Translations under genes and position numbers: made by a program
The notes under the pieces: generated by a model
The model's input: only the letters and a program-made list of their open reading frames with translations
Database searches by the model: none
Told to the model about the DNA's origin: nothing
Shown: positions 51,770-62,744 of the stretch, one piece after another
Position numbering within the stretch: the stretch's first letter is position 1
How the letters are laid out: each line of letters opens with the position of its first letter
NCBI GenBank assembly: GCA_964023275.1
Contig: OZ029916.1
Location: forward strand, 42,134,896 to 42,198,895
DNA length: 64,000 bases
Reading direction: 5' to 3'
DNA from: Norana najaformis
Lineage: Eukaryota; Annelida; Clitellata; Crassiclitellata; Hormogastridae

Positions 51770-52025
51770 TCTGCCCATTTCTGTCTCTCTGCCTCTCTCT
51801 CTCTCCCATTGTCTGTCCCTCTGCCAGTCTGTTTCTCTTTGCCTGTTTCTGTCTCTTTCTCTGTTTCTCTATCTCTGTCAGCTACTCTATATCTGTATAC
51901 CATCTGTCACTTTGTCTCTATCCATGTTGCTTGTCTGCATTTCGACACATCTCCCTTCCTGTCTGTGTATCTGTCTCTACCTATGTCTATCTGTCTCTCC
52001 CTCCTTTTGTCTCGCTATCTCATGA
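51770..52025. repeat. CT/CTGT-rich low-complexity tract
   Basis: CTGTCTCTCTGCCTCTCTC and similar, degenerate. Confidence 0.85.
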
Positions 52026-52430
52026 ACACCCACTACGTTGGTCGAAACCCTTTACAAACAAAACCTTCCTACGCCTTGGGAAAACGCAGTGGAAATTCTG
52101 ATTAAATCAGAACAAACTCAATTACAATAATTGTTTAAGGCAGATAAAAAAAATGACAAGTCCTCATAATCACTGGCACCTAATCAAGCTCCGTCAGTTT
52201 TCGTGGACAGCGTCTGTCGCTTATCTGCACGTTGAGGGTTAATTTGAACTCACGGTGATAAACGGGTAATGGTAATTTTTTATAAGAACATTAACTGAAG
52301 GGTAGGTACATGTCCACATCAAAGGCCTCGCACATGTAGCATAGTTTGTTACTATTAAAAGCCAGAATAATATTTATGCATTAATAATAATAATAATACT
52401 GACAAGTTTTTTAAAGCATTGAACTTCGTA
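52026..52430. other. Intronic, no further feature
   Basis: Unique-looking, with a short AAT tract near 52383. Confidence 0.4.
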
Positions 52431-52434
52431 TAAT

Positions 52435-52640
52435 AATAATAATGACGATTTATAGAGCGCCTTAGTACGGCCGAGGCCGAAAAAGGGCGTCGTACATATA
52501 CGTATGGATGGATAGGTGCATGGATGGATGTATGTATATATGTCTGCATCTGGACTTTATATAGCGCCTTCAAAGAACCTTTCGAATACCCTACATAACA
52601 GTGGACTCTAAGCAGGTCACAGCGCTCCAGTTTCACCCGT
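52435..52640 (-). repeat. Two reversed retroelement ends (AGCGCC type)
   Basis: TTTATAGAGCGCCTTAGTAC at 52450 and TTTATATAGCGCCTTCAAAG at 52556, separated by a TATGGATGGATAGG tract. Both are the reverse of the GGCGCTATATAA end. Confidence 0.6.
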
Positions 52641-53190
52641 TCGTAGTTGACCCCAGTATTCGTTGCCCTTTTCGTCCCTCGCACGCCCAGGTCTGAGGTC
52701 AGCCTAACCCGGTGTTAGTTATATCGGAGTTCATCTGGGGTCGAGGCCGCTTGCTTGCTTGCTGGAGGGTAGCGGATGATCGATGTTTGCCTTGGCTCCC
52801 ACGTAACACGTACGGTTCGCGACGTTCAGCGTCATCTGACGACGGGAATGGCAGAAAGTAGCCCAAACATCGCAGGCGTCGCGACCTGAACGAAAACTAG
52901 ACCGAGTCAACATAGACGCCGCCGCCGCGAACTAGATCAGGCTTGTGTTGCTATTGGCCCAGTGCACTGTGCTCAGGCAATTTGGCAATCTATTGTCAGT
53001 CGATTTAGACAATATGTCGTGCTGCTATTGGGACGACGGTGGACTGCCGTGTCGAGGCAGGAAAATGGCGGAAGATGACAATAGTAGTTGGCCCATTTAG
53101 TGCAATTCTTTCTCTTTTGTTTTTCAATTCCGCAAATTAGACGTCGAGTCGTGGCTTTTATTCATTATGGTTACTGGCCGTTTGCGAGCC
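52641..53190. other. Intronic, no further feature
   Basis: Moderately GC-rich unique sequence including a CGCCGCCGCCGCGAAC segment at 52918; no gene recognised. Confidence 0.4.
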
Positions 53191-53194
53191 TGAC

Positions 53195-53400
53195 TGTCTG
53201 CATATATGCATCTATCTGTATGTCTGTTTGTCTTTATATGTCTGTCGGTCTATATCAGTCTATTTATATCTCTCTGGTTGTTTTCCGTGTATCCGTTTCC
53301 CGCCCTCTTTCCTTGTTTCTGTCACATTTAATCTCTATTTCTGTCTGTGTTTCTTCCTGTCTGTTTCCCAGGTCTCTGTCCGGGTCACGTGACGCCTAAC
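53195..53400. repeat. CTGT-rich low-complexity tract
   Basis: TCTGTATGTCTGTTTGTC and similar. Confidence 0.75.
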
Positions 53401-53556
53401 GTTCGCTTGTCTATCTTCTATGTCTCTGTAGCCCTTGCAAGCTGAGTTTTGCCTACTTCCATGGATTTTTAAAGAATTTACGTTCAAAAAGTCTCATAAG
53501 TCGTCCGTTCATTCAAGGAAATTTACAGACAGAACTAGAAATGCTGCTTACGCGCA

Positions 53557-53579
53557 TAAATAAATACATACATAAATAA

Positions 53580-53610
<31 letters not shown>

Positions 53611-53778
53611 AAAAGGCCTACATGTGTATGCATACATTCGCAGAAATGCATGCATACATACATATACGCATACATACATACATACATACATACATACATG
53701 TGTATGCATACATTTGCAGAAATACATGCATGCATGCATACGTGCATACATACATGCATACATACATGCATACAATAA
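53557..53778. repeat. (CATA)n microsatellite with an internal duplication
   Basis: CATACATACATACATACATA; ACATGTGTATGCATACATT with GCAGAAATGCATG occurs twice (53619 and 53697), about 78 bp apart. Confidence 0.92.
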
Positions 53779-54165
53779 TTAATCAATAATAATCGGCCAA
53801 TCCTTTCCAGGCCAGAAAGCGGAGGTCGTTCCAATTCCAGTTAATGGCCTGCTTAGTTCACAAGACCACTCGATGCGCTTAGCTGAGGAGAAGAAACGCT
53901 CTCTATGGATTCCAGCAGCGAGCATTAATAATTCACGTATGTGTAATTAATTAATGTAAGATATTTATACCCCCCACGAGTCCGCGACACTGCTTAGTTA
54001 TTAACCACTTAGAAATATTATTCTAACCAATGAATGAACAAAGGAAAATATTAATCAGTTCAGGTAGCTAAATGAACTAACTGAATTATGTCAATAAATA
54101 AATAAATAAACGATAAAATAAATTAAGGAAGTGGGTAAAAATAATTTGTAAAGCGTCCTGTTGAG
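53779..54165. other. Intronic, no further feature
   Basis: AT-rich unique sequence. Confidence 0.4.
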
Positions 54166-54167
54166 AA

Positions 54168-54238
54168 ACTGTAATTGTAATTAGTAACTTCTATAGCGCC
54201 GGTGTCTAATGCACAAGGCATCGTACCAAGCAACCAAC
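54168..54238 (-). mobile_element. LINE 3' terminal fragment (GATTA-tail family)
   Basis: GTAATTAGTAACTTCTATAG, CGCCGGTGTCTAATGC and CAAGGCATCG, the reversed terminal block. Confidence 0.7.
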
Positions 54239-54399
54239 AAATCAGCCTTATATCAGAAGTTTTGTCTGCAATTATTATACCCGGAAATTTTGTCTGTTAT
54301 TATTATTGTTATTATTATCATATTATCATTATCATTAAGATTTCACTGGCTAGTTCTTAGGTAGCCAATGAAACGGTAGAGGACCAATTCAAATTCTCT

Positions 54400-55495
54400 C
54401 TCTATGTAGCAACTTTTTCAAAGCCATCCAGAAAGTTTTTGGTGAGGCAGAACTTTCAGCAAGTAAATTTGTTAAATATTCAGATTTGGCAGATGGAACA
54501 AATTTTCACACAAGTTTGCACTGTTGCTTGAATGTGGTGTGATTGAAGGGAAGGCGAGAGCGGCGCCAACAACACTCTGACTTTTGCGATGCCTAGCTCC
54601 AGAAATAGCTGAGTTAAACCAAGGCTGCGGTGTTCCCTCTACTTCTCTCTCACAGTTCTAAAAGGAATTTGCCTGTCAAGAAACATTTAAAGCAGACTGG
54701 AGCTGCATAACCAGCTCATTAGCTGTTTGTGCAGGAGCTAACCATAACAGAGATGCTAAGATATCATGTTTCGGCTTAATGAAATCAATTCTATGCCAAG
54801 GGCGAAATTTGAAAGTTTTGTAACATGGCTCGGTTTAAACGGGAAATCGAATTTTGAGATAATTGCAACATGATTTGACAGATGTGACTCAACAGGAGTA
54901 ACAGAATGAAGCGATTTCGAATCAGAAAGTGCTATCAAGACATCCAGGGTGTGGCCTTTATTACATGCTGGAAAGGTAATGAGCTGTTTTAAACCCTTCC
55001 AACGTATGAAGAAATGCTGAACAACAGTGCAGAGGTACATCAAGATCAATATTAAAGTCACCCGTAATATAACTATTTCAGAAGGGAATGAAATCAACTA
55101 GTCAACTACTAGTGACTGAAATTCTTTGAGAATACTCAGTCAAAGAGAGGAACGGTGGGTGATAAATATTTACAAACAATACCTGTTTGTTGCCAGAAAT
55201 AAGAGTAGCAGTCAGGATCTCAAATAACTTGGGTGCAGCACTAGGCAAAGTGAATCTGTGCAAAGGGACGTATGATTTGAATATAAAAGCAAGACCTTCA
55301 CCTTTTCCACTGCACCAAGGCTCTTTCATCACAGGAAAGGTTGGGTAGGTAAGATCATAAATGAATGTTGGTGTGTCAATAGCTTGAAGCCAGGTATCAG
55401 TAAGAGCAAGTATATGTAAGGATTGCTCACAAAGCAAAGTATGAAGGACCGCCGATTTAGAGATTATGGTTGGAATTCTGCTGTGCAAGTCAGGC
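54400..55495 (-). mobile_element. LINE endonuclease-domain fragment (decayed)
   Basis: Minus strand from 55488: LHILALTDTWL and LFVNIYHPP are apurinic-endonuclease motifs of LINE ORF2. After a frameshift (55097 on) comes GHTLDVLIA followed by SHLSNHVAII, where the catalytic SDH motif is degenerate. Then, near 54620, TPQPWFNSAISG matches the conserved PWFN linker towards the RT. Several frameshifts and stops; no RT follows. CR1/jockey-like by motif order. Inserted in the nuclear receptor intron on the same strand as the gene. Confidence 0.75.
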
Positions 55496-55800
55496 TATGA
55501 AACATAAAAAACACAGGTCTGGCGGCCACTGCACACAGCAACACAAAAATAGACAGAAAGAAGATACAACTACTTAAAACTGACCTAACAGCGAAAAAGC
55601 AAAGAACAAACTTGTCGGAAAATAATTATTCAAGATCAGAAGAGATAAATTAGCTGTTTAAAAATGACAAAATTCATGAAAATGCGACCATAAACTTAGA
55701 ATCAACACATCCGCTAGAGTCTACCGGGTGTTTCCTTCAAGTATACATATACCTGTGTGGTAAATATATATTTATATGGCGCCCTATGCATAGATCGATG
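55496..55800. other. Intronic, no recognisable feature
   Basis: Sequence between the LINE fragment and the splice donor; its left part may be decayed 5' LINE sequence. Confidence 0.4.
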
Positions 55801-55807
55801 TGTGTAC

Positions 55808-57278
55808 CTGTGTGGAAGAGTATGATCATTCTCATGTAGAAGAACTCTGTTGATCCGATTGCCTGAGCCTGACATTTTGCAATGAAATTCTGAACCAGTT
55901 CGACGAACTGCATCGTCGGCTCTTCCAAGTCCGACTTCACTTCCGACTCAATTGCTGACCTTACAGGGGTCACGGCGAACTGGAAGTTGTCCTCGGCGAG
56001 ATAGAGTAGAAGCAGTCGCGGACACGCCTGGACTAGGAGGGCTACCTGGTCTTGCTGAGGGAACTGGAGAAACTCCGGGAGGGAGCGAGCGAAGCCGACC
56101 GCGCCACTCAGACGGTCGGCAATTCTCGCCAAGACGGGCATCATATTCCGTTTCGCCAGCGCCACGCGTTGGTGGCTGGTTGCCACGGAAACGCACGCCT
56201 GCTTCCGAACCGGAAGTTTCGTTACTGCGCCAGAAAATGACTGCGATCGGCTTCGTCCGGTTAGGATCGATTTGAGGATCGAAGTTTCGTCGGTTGGTAG
56301 ATCAGCGTCTCTACAGCATGGCGAACGATCGAATTTCCGGGTAATTACAGATTCACTGGAACTTCCGGGTTCACTGGAGAATCTGTATGATGCCCTGGAA
56401 GGGCCTGGTTCCCTGGATACATCTGGTTCCTCGGAAATGTCTGGTTCCCTGGAACTTCCTGGCACCCAGGAAATTTCTTGTTCCCTGGAAATTCCTTGTT
56501 CTCTGAAAGTGCCTGGTTCCCTTGAACTGCCTTGTTCCCACGTAATACCGTTGTCCCTGGAACAGCGTCTCTTGCAGGTGAGGTCCATCGGTCCAAGGTC
56601 ACTTCGCGGAGGGCAGAGCTTAGTGGCGCTTCGTCTCCTGGTAGTTGGGGGTGACGAATGGACTTCAGAGGTGGCAGAACAGGCGTCCATGTGGACAGGG
56701 AACGCCACAGGACTCTCGTCTTCCACTTCATTGAAGGGGCTGCATCTCGTCATTAGGCCAACGAGCTGAGTCCGCGTCGATTCCAGGAACGACTCGGCCC
56801 TCGGTCTCTGTCGCGGCCTCAGCTGCAGCAGACCATCTTCCAGCGTCCCGTCGCTACTGGCAACGCTGCCCTGACTCGGCGATCGACTGACGTCGAATAC
56901 GGTCATCCTCGTCGATTCAGCCGAGGTACTGAAGGACCTCAAAGGCTTTCCAGTTGCGCTGGCTTGGACCTGGAGCGCGTTGACGTCCAGCTCCACTTCA
57001 GAAGTGTTACGGGTGTGTTCCGTCTGGCGAAACTCATCCGCCGAAATGTCCTCATGTTGCAGCAACTGGAACAGTATCGTCGGTCGCTGTTCCGCCCCAG
57101 TGGAACCGCAGTGAGGAACGGAAGGGCCATCTGCCCAAGCGTTAAACCCGCAAACTTTGGATGAGGCTGTTCCCGTTGGCATGATACTTGCAAAGGAGGA
57201 GTACTGGCTGAGGTAGACTCCAGGTGGTTGGCTGATGCAGACGTTCGTTGGAGCCATACTTCGTAGGCCCAAGTCCAT
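55808..57278 (-). CDS. Nuclear receptor (NR2E-like), exon with hinge and N-terminal half of the ligand-binding domain
   Basis: Open from ATG 57278 (in-frame TAG just upstream at 57284-57282) to donor CACACAG|GTACAC, 490 codons plus one base. Residues 379-490 read as helices 3-7: ARIADRLSGAVGFARSLPEF, the LBD signature FPQQDQVALL (about 407-416), CPRLLLLYLAEDNF, and TEFFYMRMIILF, which continues into the exon at 47462. LPxF-DQ plus TEF-IILF fits the NR2E branch (tailless/PNR/dissatisfaction). Residues 1-378 are a long Ser/Arg/Pro-rich region. It has RRRSATK and KRR basic clusters, a CtBP-like PMDLTCK at 230-236 and a short-repeat tract at about 246-311. No C4 zinc-finger DNA-binding domain is present, so it must lie upstream of 57278 outside recognisable sequence, or be absent. 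The exon's 5' edge is uncertain: ATG 57278 may be a true start, or an acceptor such as CTCAG near 57210 may begin the exon. Confidence 0.85.
56346..56543 (-). repeat. Coding minisatellite in the receptor hinge
   Basis: About ten imperfect units of roughly 18 bp with a TTCCAGGGAACCAGG core, encoding SSREPG/SREQ-like hexapeptides (residues about 246-311). Unit lengths keep the reading frame. Confidence 0.8.
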
Positions 57279-57284
57279 TCTCTA

Positions 57285-57830
57285 TGCGGCAGACGACCTT
57301 TGACAGCTCAGAGCAGACGACAGCGCAAATGGTGCCAGGAAAATGGCGGGAAAAGGCTGAAAATAGGGGGAAAGAGGTGAGAGTGAGAGAAGGACACTGG
57401 ACAACGACGGGCAATGTAGCCGACCACACATACGGCTGATGACATAAAAACAAAATTCTACTAATTAATTTAATGTGATAAAATAAAGTATAAATTCCGT
57501 GAAAGGAATCCAAGCATGCCTTGACAAGAAAATGAAATTTAACGCAATTTGGTTTAAAGTAATGTTATGTCATTCTGCTTGAATGCTCAACGGCTTCTGT
57601 AAGTAGTTATTTTAAGCGTACTTTGCCTGCTGTGGGTTTTCATTACTGCCCTAACAGATAGGACTAAACAGGTATTCTTTAAGTCTGAGTAAACCCTCGT
57701 TCCCATTAACAGTACTAATCTAGCGTTAATCACGGATATGGGACGCAGCCTTACTCTCCCTTCAGGGAGACGCGTGAGAGACTATCATCTTTTCAACGCC
57801 TCTCATTAACACCTCAGAGCGGATGTGATT
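57285..57830. other. Upstream of the receptor exon, no recognisable feature
   Basis: No zinc-finger exon or promoter was recognised on the minus strand. Confidence 0.4.
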
Positions 57831-57837
57831 TAGAAGA

Positions 57838-57892
57838 AAAAAGTAATAACAGTAATAGTAATAGTAGTAGTAATAATAATAATAATAACAGT
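57838..57892. repeat. (AAT/AGT)n tract
   Basis: AGTAATAGTAGTAGTAATAA. Confidence 0.9.
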
Positions 57893-57904
57893 TTTTACTC
57901 GAGG

Positions 57905-58050
57905 TATATATGATTTTCAGGATTTTAAAAATTCTCCAGAGAATGAAAATATTCTGTGACGGGAAGAAATCGTCAAGATCTGGCAGAGCAAAAGCACCTT
58001 GGAAAGCAACAGCCTTAAAGAGTTGAATAGCGATAACAATGCGCTGGAAA
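57905..58050 (-). repeat. Dispersed repeat (AGATCTTGACGATTTC family)
   Basis: AAATTCTCCAGAGAATGAAA, GAAATCGTCAAGATCTGG and GCACCTTGGAAAGCAAC, the reverse complement of 12850-13000. Confidence 0.7.
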
Positions 58051-58051
58051 T

Positions 58052-58083
58052 AATGATGACGATGATGATGATGATGATGGTGG

Positions 58084-58159
<76 letters not shown>

Positions 58160-58160
58160 A
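58052..58160. repeat. (GAT)n microsatellite
   Basis: About 105 bp of GATGAT with a GGTGGTGAT interruption. Confidence 0.97.
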
Positions 58161-58525
58161 TTGGCAACAGCAACAACAATAATGTTCAATAACAGAACGT
58201 AAACCAGTTTCATCAATCGTTATGGACTTATATGAGTTGAACCGCTGAAATACCGTCACTTACTCCTCGGTGGCGGCTCTTTCTCTCTTTTTAAACACCC
58301 TCTGCAATAACTCGACCACACTCTGTTCAACCGCCGTACGTTCTACTTCCTTCCCTCACTCCTCATCCGTTAACCCTTTAAGAGCAGCTGCAGCGCAGAC
58401 TCTACGCTGATTCCAGCGCTTTCTCCTCTTTTTCACATCCAACAGCTTTCTTATTCGACCCTACCAGGAGGCAAGGACACTAAATCATATTGATCGCTGC
58501 GAGGCCATTCAATCCCCGCCCATCC
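58161..58525. other. No recognisable feature
   Basis: Unique-looking sequence. Confidence 0.4.
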
Positions 58526-58529
58526 ACCC

Positions 58530-58916
<387 letters not shown>

Positions 58917-59150
58917 AACCCCAGGTCAGCCACACATCGCTCTGGTGCGAGCGGCCTATCTAGACCCGGCGTTCCAAAAGTCGGGCGGGGCTCCGGCCCC
59001 CACTCTCCTCCCTCCACCGCTGCAGAACAAAGAAGACTGGAAAGGACGAAGTTCTCAATCAATTGCCTACTGGAGGTGCTTCGCGCAAAAGATCGAAGGC
59101 TTTGCACTTGACTGGTTTCCAGGTCGTCTGGATCATGTCTGTACAGATAT
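58917..59150. other. GC-rich spacer between two tetranucleotide arrays
   Basis: About 235 bp, with CGGGCGGGGCTCCGGCCCC near its centre. Open in several frames, but without a recognised domain. Confidence 0.5.
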
Positions 59151-59154
59151 ATAT

Positions 59155-59325
59155 GGACGGACGGACGGATGGATGGATGGACGGACGGACGGACGGACGG
59201 ACGGACGGACGGACGGATGGACGGACGGACGGACGGACGGACGGACGGACGGACGGACGGACGGACGGACGGACGGATGGATGGACGGACGAACGGATGG
59301 ATGGATGGATGGATGGATAAGTGGA
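59155..59325. repeat. (GGAC)n/(GGAT)n microsatellite
   Basis: ACGGACGGACGGATGG repeats; Asp/Gly/Arg- and Ser/Pro/Arg-rich frames are artefacts. Confidence 0.97.
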
Positions 59326-59419
59326 GGGAGGAATGGACCTTCGAATTACGTTTCATCTGCCTCACGAGAAGGCACTACATAGATGACATGACGTTATGTA
59401 AATTTACAGGTTTCCTAGA

Positions 59420-59475
59420 GTGACAGTTTGGCCTTGACGCTGTTCATTTTAATGAATTAATCGGGTGAGATCCTT
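59420..59475 (+). repeat. Dispersed repeat (GGCCTCGACCCTGCTCAT family)
   Basis: TTTGGCCTTGACGCTGTTCA and AATTAATCGGGTGAGATCC match 24860-24915. A tRNA-like GGGTTGCGAACC stretch and a (CATCGT)n tract (59600-59645) follow. Confidence 0.6.
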
Positions 59476-59649
59476 CATAATCGCCGAGGACCGTGCTAGC
59501 CCGAGATTCAAATCTCTGAAAGACCGGGTTGCGAACCGGCATCCTCACGCACGTAGGCGCATTAACCGATGTAGAAAACTGGGCTACCGGTAAAGTTGCC
59601 ATCATCATCGTCATCATCATCGTCGTCATTGTCGCCTTCATCATCATCG

Positions 59650-60230
59650 TCGTTGTTGTTGTAGTACGATTCATACAAGTACTGTAACTTGTATTTAAAG
59701 AGTAATATACATGATCATTATCACTGCACTTGGCCGATCTTACCTAATCAAAACAATAAACCCATAAACTCTACGGTTCTTTGACTAACCTACCTTATCT
59801 TAATGCAGACTAAACTAAACTTTGGCAGATGTTTACTTAAATTATATCATACCAGACCATGCCGAGTTACTCCACTTGTCTTATCTTCAGTTCGCCTGTT
59901 CCGCAAAACAAACTCATCAACTGCAATTTACCTTCGAGCAAAAGATGCAATGGCATTGCATCCTTGTTTCATCTCCAAATCTTCTTCTCTTTTCATTCTT
60001 TAGGTGTCGCTAGTGTCAACGACTCAACGATGTTTGTTGAGTGCCACCTAGGAAATGAATCACCAACGAACGACTGCATTCCTTTCCATAGAGGGCGGTA
60101 GGGATCATAAAAGCCGAAAAGATATTGATATAAAATGAACCAGGAACGAGATGCTAAGAGTACGCTCTCAAACCACTTAGCTAAAGAAACCAGTGACTGA
60201 ATAATGCCTTCTGTCTGTCTGTCTGCCTCA
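59650..60230. other. No recognisable feature
   Basis: Three overlapping short frames near 59803-60101 lack domains. Confidence 0.4.
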
Positions 60231-60234
60231 CTTT

Positions 60235-60335
60235 ATGTATGTATGTATGTATGTATGTATTTATGTATGTATGTCTACGTCTATGTCTATATATATGTAC
60301 TACTACTATTATTATTACTATTATTATTACTTAGA
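60235..60335. repeat. (GTAT)n and (ACT/ATT)n tracts
   Basis: TATGTATGTATGTATG to 60275, then TACTACTATTATTATTAC. Confidence 0.9.
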
Positions 60336-60405
60336 AACTTCTATTGTGCCGGTGTATAATGCACAAAGCATCAGCCGATGGCGCATCAAATTCAAGCAGT
60401 CAGGT
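60325..60405 (-). mobile_element. LINE 3' terminal fragment (GATTA-tail family)
   Basis: AGAAACTTCTATTGTGCCGG and CAAAGCATCAGCCGATGGCG, the reversed terminal block, fused to an ATT-rich tail. Confidence 0.7.
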
Positions 60406-60471
60406 CAATATCTCGAAGGTAGTCCAATGAAACAAAGAGACATGACGGATAAGCCAACTGAAAAGGTAGGC

Positions 60472-60531
60472 CTACTACTTCTGCTGCTGCTGCTACTTCT
60501 GCTGCTGCTGCTACTTCTGCTGCTGCTGCTG

Positions 60532-60619
<88 letters not shown>

Positions 60620-60665
60620 CACTACTACTACTAGTACTAATACTACTACTCATACTACTCATAAT
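60472..60665. repeat. (CTG)n/(CTA)n compound trinucleotide microsatellite
   Basis: CTGCTGCTGCTACTT units repeated about three times, then about 35 CTA units. Poly-Leu, poly-Val and poly-Ser frames are artefacts. Confidence 0.97.
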
Positions 60666-60814
60666 AACAATAATAATTAGAGCCTGTAGCAATGACGATG
60701 ATGCCAAGGGTCAGAAATTGCATGTTGAGTTTGAGGGTTGCAAGCACAACTATATCACGCAGTCTTGTCAAGAAGAAGACGCCAGATGTTTAGATCTTGG
60801 CTTCTTGCGAAATG

Positions 60815-61525
60815 CCTAGGCCTTCGTAAATTGAAATGTAGTAAAGCTGCCGGTTTTGATGTCACAGAATTTGAACATCTATCATCTGCACACCCAGCCC
60901 TTTACTTATACTTTACTGTTTTACAACATATTGCACTATGGATATGTTCGACATGATTCAAGTGGTCAGTAAATAATTCCTCTTGTCAGAGATAAAAATG
61001 GTGATCTGTCATGTAGTAGCACAATTGTTCAAGATCTACCCTTCCTGAGCTTGAGGAGTCAGTTACCTGTATTCGCCTCATCTTCTGTTTGGATTTAAAA
61101 AGAAAAGTGGTTGCAATAGCGCAGTTTATGTAGTTAGATCTATTGTCGAGTTCATTTTTCCACAGTTAATGTTTGCATACTAGATAAGCCCCTATGTCAA
61201 AAGCCTTTGACAAGGTAAATCATGGATTGTAGTTGAAGTTAACGAAGGTCAGTCCACAGGATATTCCACACAGTTTTTATGGATTCGATAGACTGGTATA
61301 ATAGATGCTATGCAGTTGTCAGATGCAATGGTGAATTTTCTCGAGTTTTCAGTATAATTTGCAGCGTAACAGAGGTTCTATCCCCTATGTTGTTGTTCTT
61401 TATGTCGATGACATTGTTGTTAATCTCTGAGAGTCAAGAGAGATGTTGTATTACTGGGTTGTACCTTGGCTGTGTGGTGTAGGCAGATAATCAGTTGTTA
61501 ATGTCTGTGTCATTGACCTCACTTC
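60815..61525 (+). mobile_element. Decayed LINE reverse transcriptase
   Basis: Broken plus-strand frames read KAAGFDV-TEFEHLSSAHPAL (60850), LLFGFKKKSGCNSAVYVVRS (61083), LDISPY (LDISKAF equivalent), then the VLSP-like region and a YADD-like site now AVWCRQ (about 61480). The motif order is that of a non-LTR RT; stops and frameshifts are frequent. Confidence 0.75.
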
Positions 61526-61544
61526 TCAAAATCATTATCACTTG

Positions 61545-62165
61545 TGAACTGGAGGCACGCTATCCAGAATCCTCTCACTCGTGCTGTCATGCAAACTCCA
61601 AGCACATCACTCCTGTTCTCAAATCACTGGCTTAAAATTCCTGAACGATTGGAGTACAAAGCCCTATCATTTGCCTATAACACATTTCAATTCTCTCAAC
61701 CCTCCTATCTTCGTCAGCTATTTACTATCCAACCACTCCCTTCAACCCTCTTCTACCCTAACACTTCTCCACCCTCCCGTCACCTCATCCTTAAAAGTTG
61801 GAAATCGCTCCATAGCCATAGCTGCTCCACTTCTCTGGAACAAACCACCGCCAGTTACGACAATTATCTGATCCATCATACGAACTCACCAACACTTCAC
61901 CTCTTTCAGTTTCTGCGCTGGTCTTTCACTCAAGACTGAAAACATTTCTTTTCCAAAAATCTTATCCTGATTCTTCACCTTCACCTTATCTCTCTTCCCG
62001 CTTCAATTTCAAACACCATCCACCGTAGCCGTCCGACTGTCTGACGGCCTGACTCTGGGATCTTGACCTGGAACCGAACCCTTTCTGCCTATCGATTTTG
62101 TTTGACTGAGCGCTTGTAAAAAAGCTGGCACCCGTGACTTGGCTTTCGTACAGTTGTTGATGCAA
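61545..62165 (+). mobile_element. LINE ORF2 C-terminus and 3' end (longest TTTACGATTACGAT-family copy)
   Basis: Plus frames read WLKIPERLEYKALSFAYNT and QPSYLRQLFTIQP (61630-61735); after a frameshift come SIAIAAPLLWNKPPP (61815-61855) and an SLKTE-like end. This is the standard LINE C-terminal domain. The 3' untranslated part then matches 48236-48545 in order (CACCGTAGCC, GATCTTGACCTGGAACCGAA, CCTATCGATTTTG) and stops near 62165 without the tail. It links the many short 3' ends in the window to a LINE coding region. Confidence 0.8.
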
Positions 62166-62740
62166 GGCATTTATTTTCTCAGATAGCTGAGCTGCTTTTA
62201 TTTTTTCTTCTTGGCTGTCTTTTCTTCTCTGTGTTTGTGTTTTATTAGTTTTTTGCGGCTCGATTGTGGCGAAATAGTTTGTTTGCGTGTGTGTGTGTTT
62301 GTAAGTGTGTGCTTGTGCGCGTGCGCGTGTGTGTAATACACGAAGCATGTAGTCAAAATTCGTAATTTGTTGGAGAAAGCCGTTCGATATCCGATGGGTC
62401 AGGAAAACTAGAATTCAGTCTACGGAGGTTAAGCTCGAGTTCAAGAGCAAGTGAAAGCTAGGCCTGCGGTAACCTCGTGTGATGACCTGGTCAAAACAGC
62501 CTGGCCTATGAGTGGGATGTTGACTCGTTATTGTGGTTGGAGATATCAAGCAGAATTCATCAACCGATAAAGACCCAAAATCTCTTAACCAGAAATTTAA
62601 ACAGCGAAGAAAGGCAAGCAAGATGTTATCAGTAAGGTCAAGGCATACGGCGATAACGACTCCAGTAGGGCAGGGTGGGGTTGGATCAGATACGGTAGAG
62701 TAGGGTTGAGTAAGGCATGGTAATATATGGTGGATTAGAA
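62166..62740. other. No supported gene; (GT)n tract inside
   Basis: A GTGTGTGTGTTTG tract at 62285-62335; minus frames at 61986-62348 and 62415-62780 are not supported. Confidence 0.4.
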
Positions 62741-62744
62741 CAGG

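Larger units (their letters stand above)
47463..55807 (-). other. Intron of the nuclear receptor gene (8345 bp)
   Basis: Donor CACAG|GTACAC at 55808/55807, acceptor TCGCAG|GT at 47463/47462, phase 1. Filled with LINE fragments in both orientations, microsatellites and two RTE-like 3' ends, listed separately. No additional exon was recognised, and none is required because the joined domain is continuous. Confidence 0.75.

Noticed and set aside
55952-56769. Plus-strand frames of 107 and 165 codons opposite the nuclear receptor exon
   Set aside because: Antisense shadows; the minus strand has the domain and splice evidence.
60235-60819. 194-codon poly-Leu frame, poly-Val and poly-Ser counterparts
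   Set aside because: Trinucleotide microsatellite; no unique coding part.
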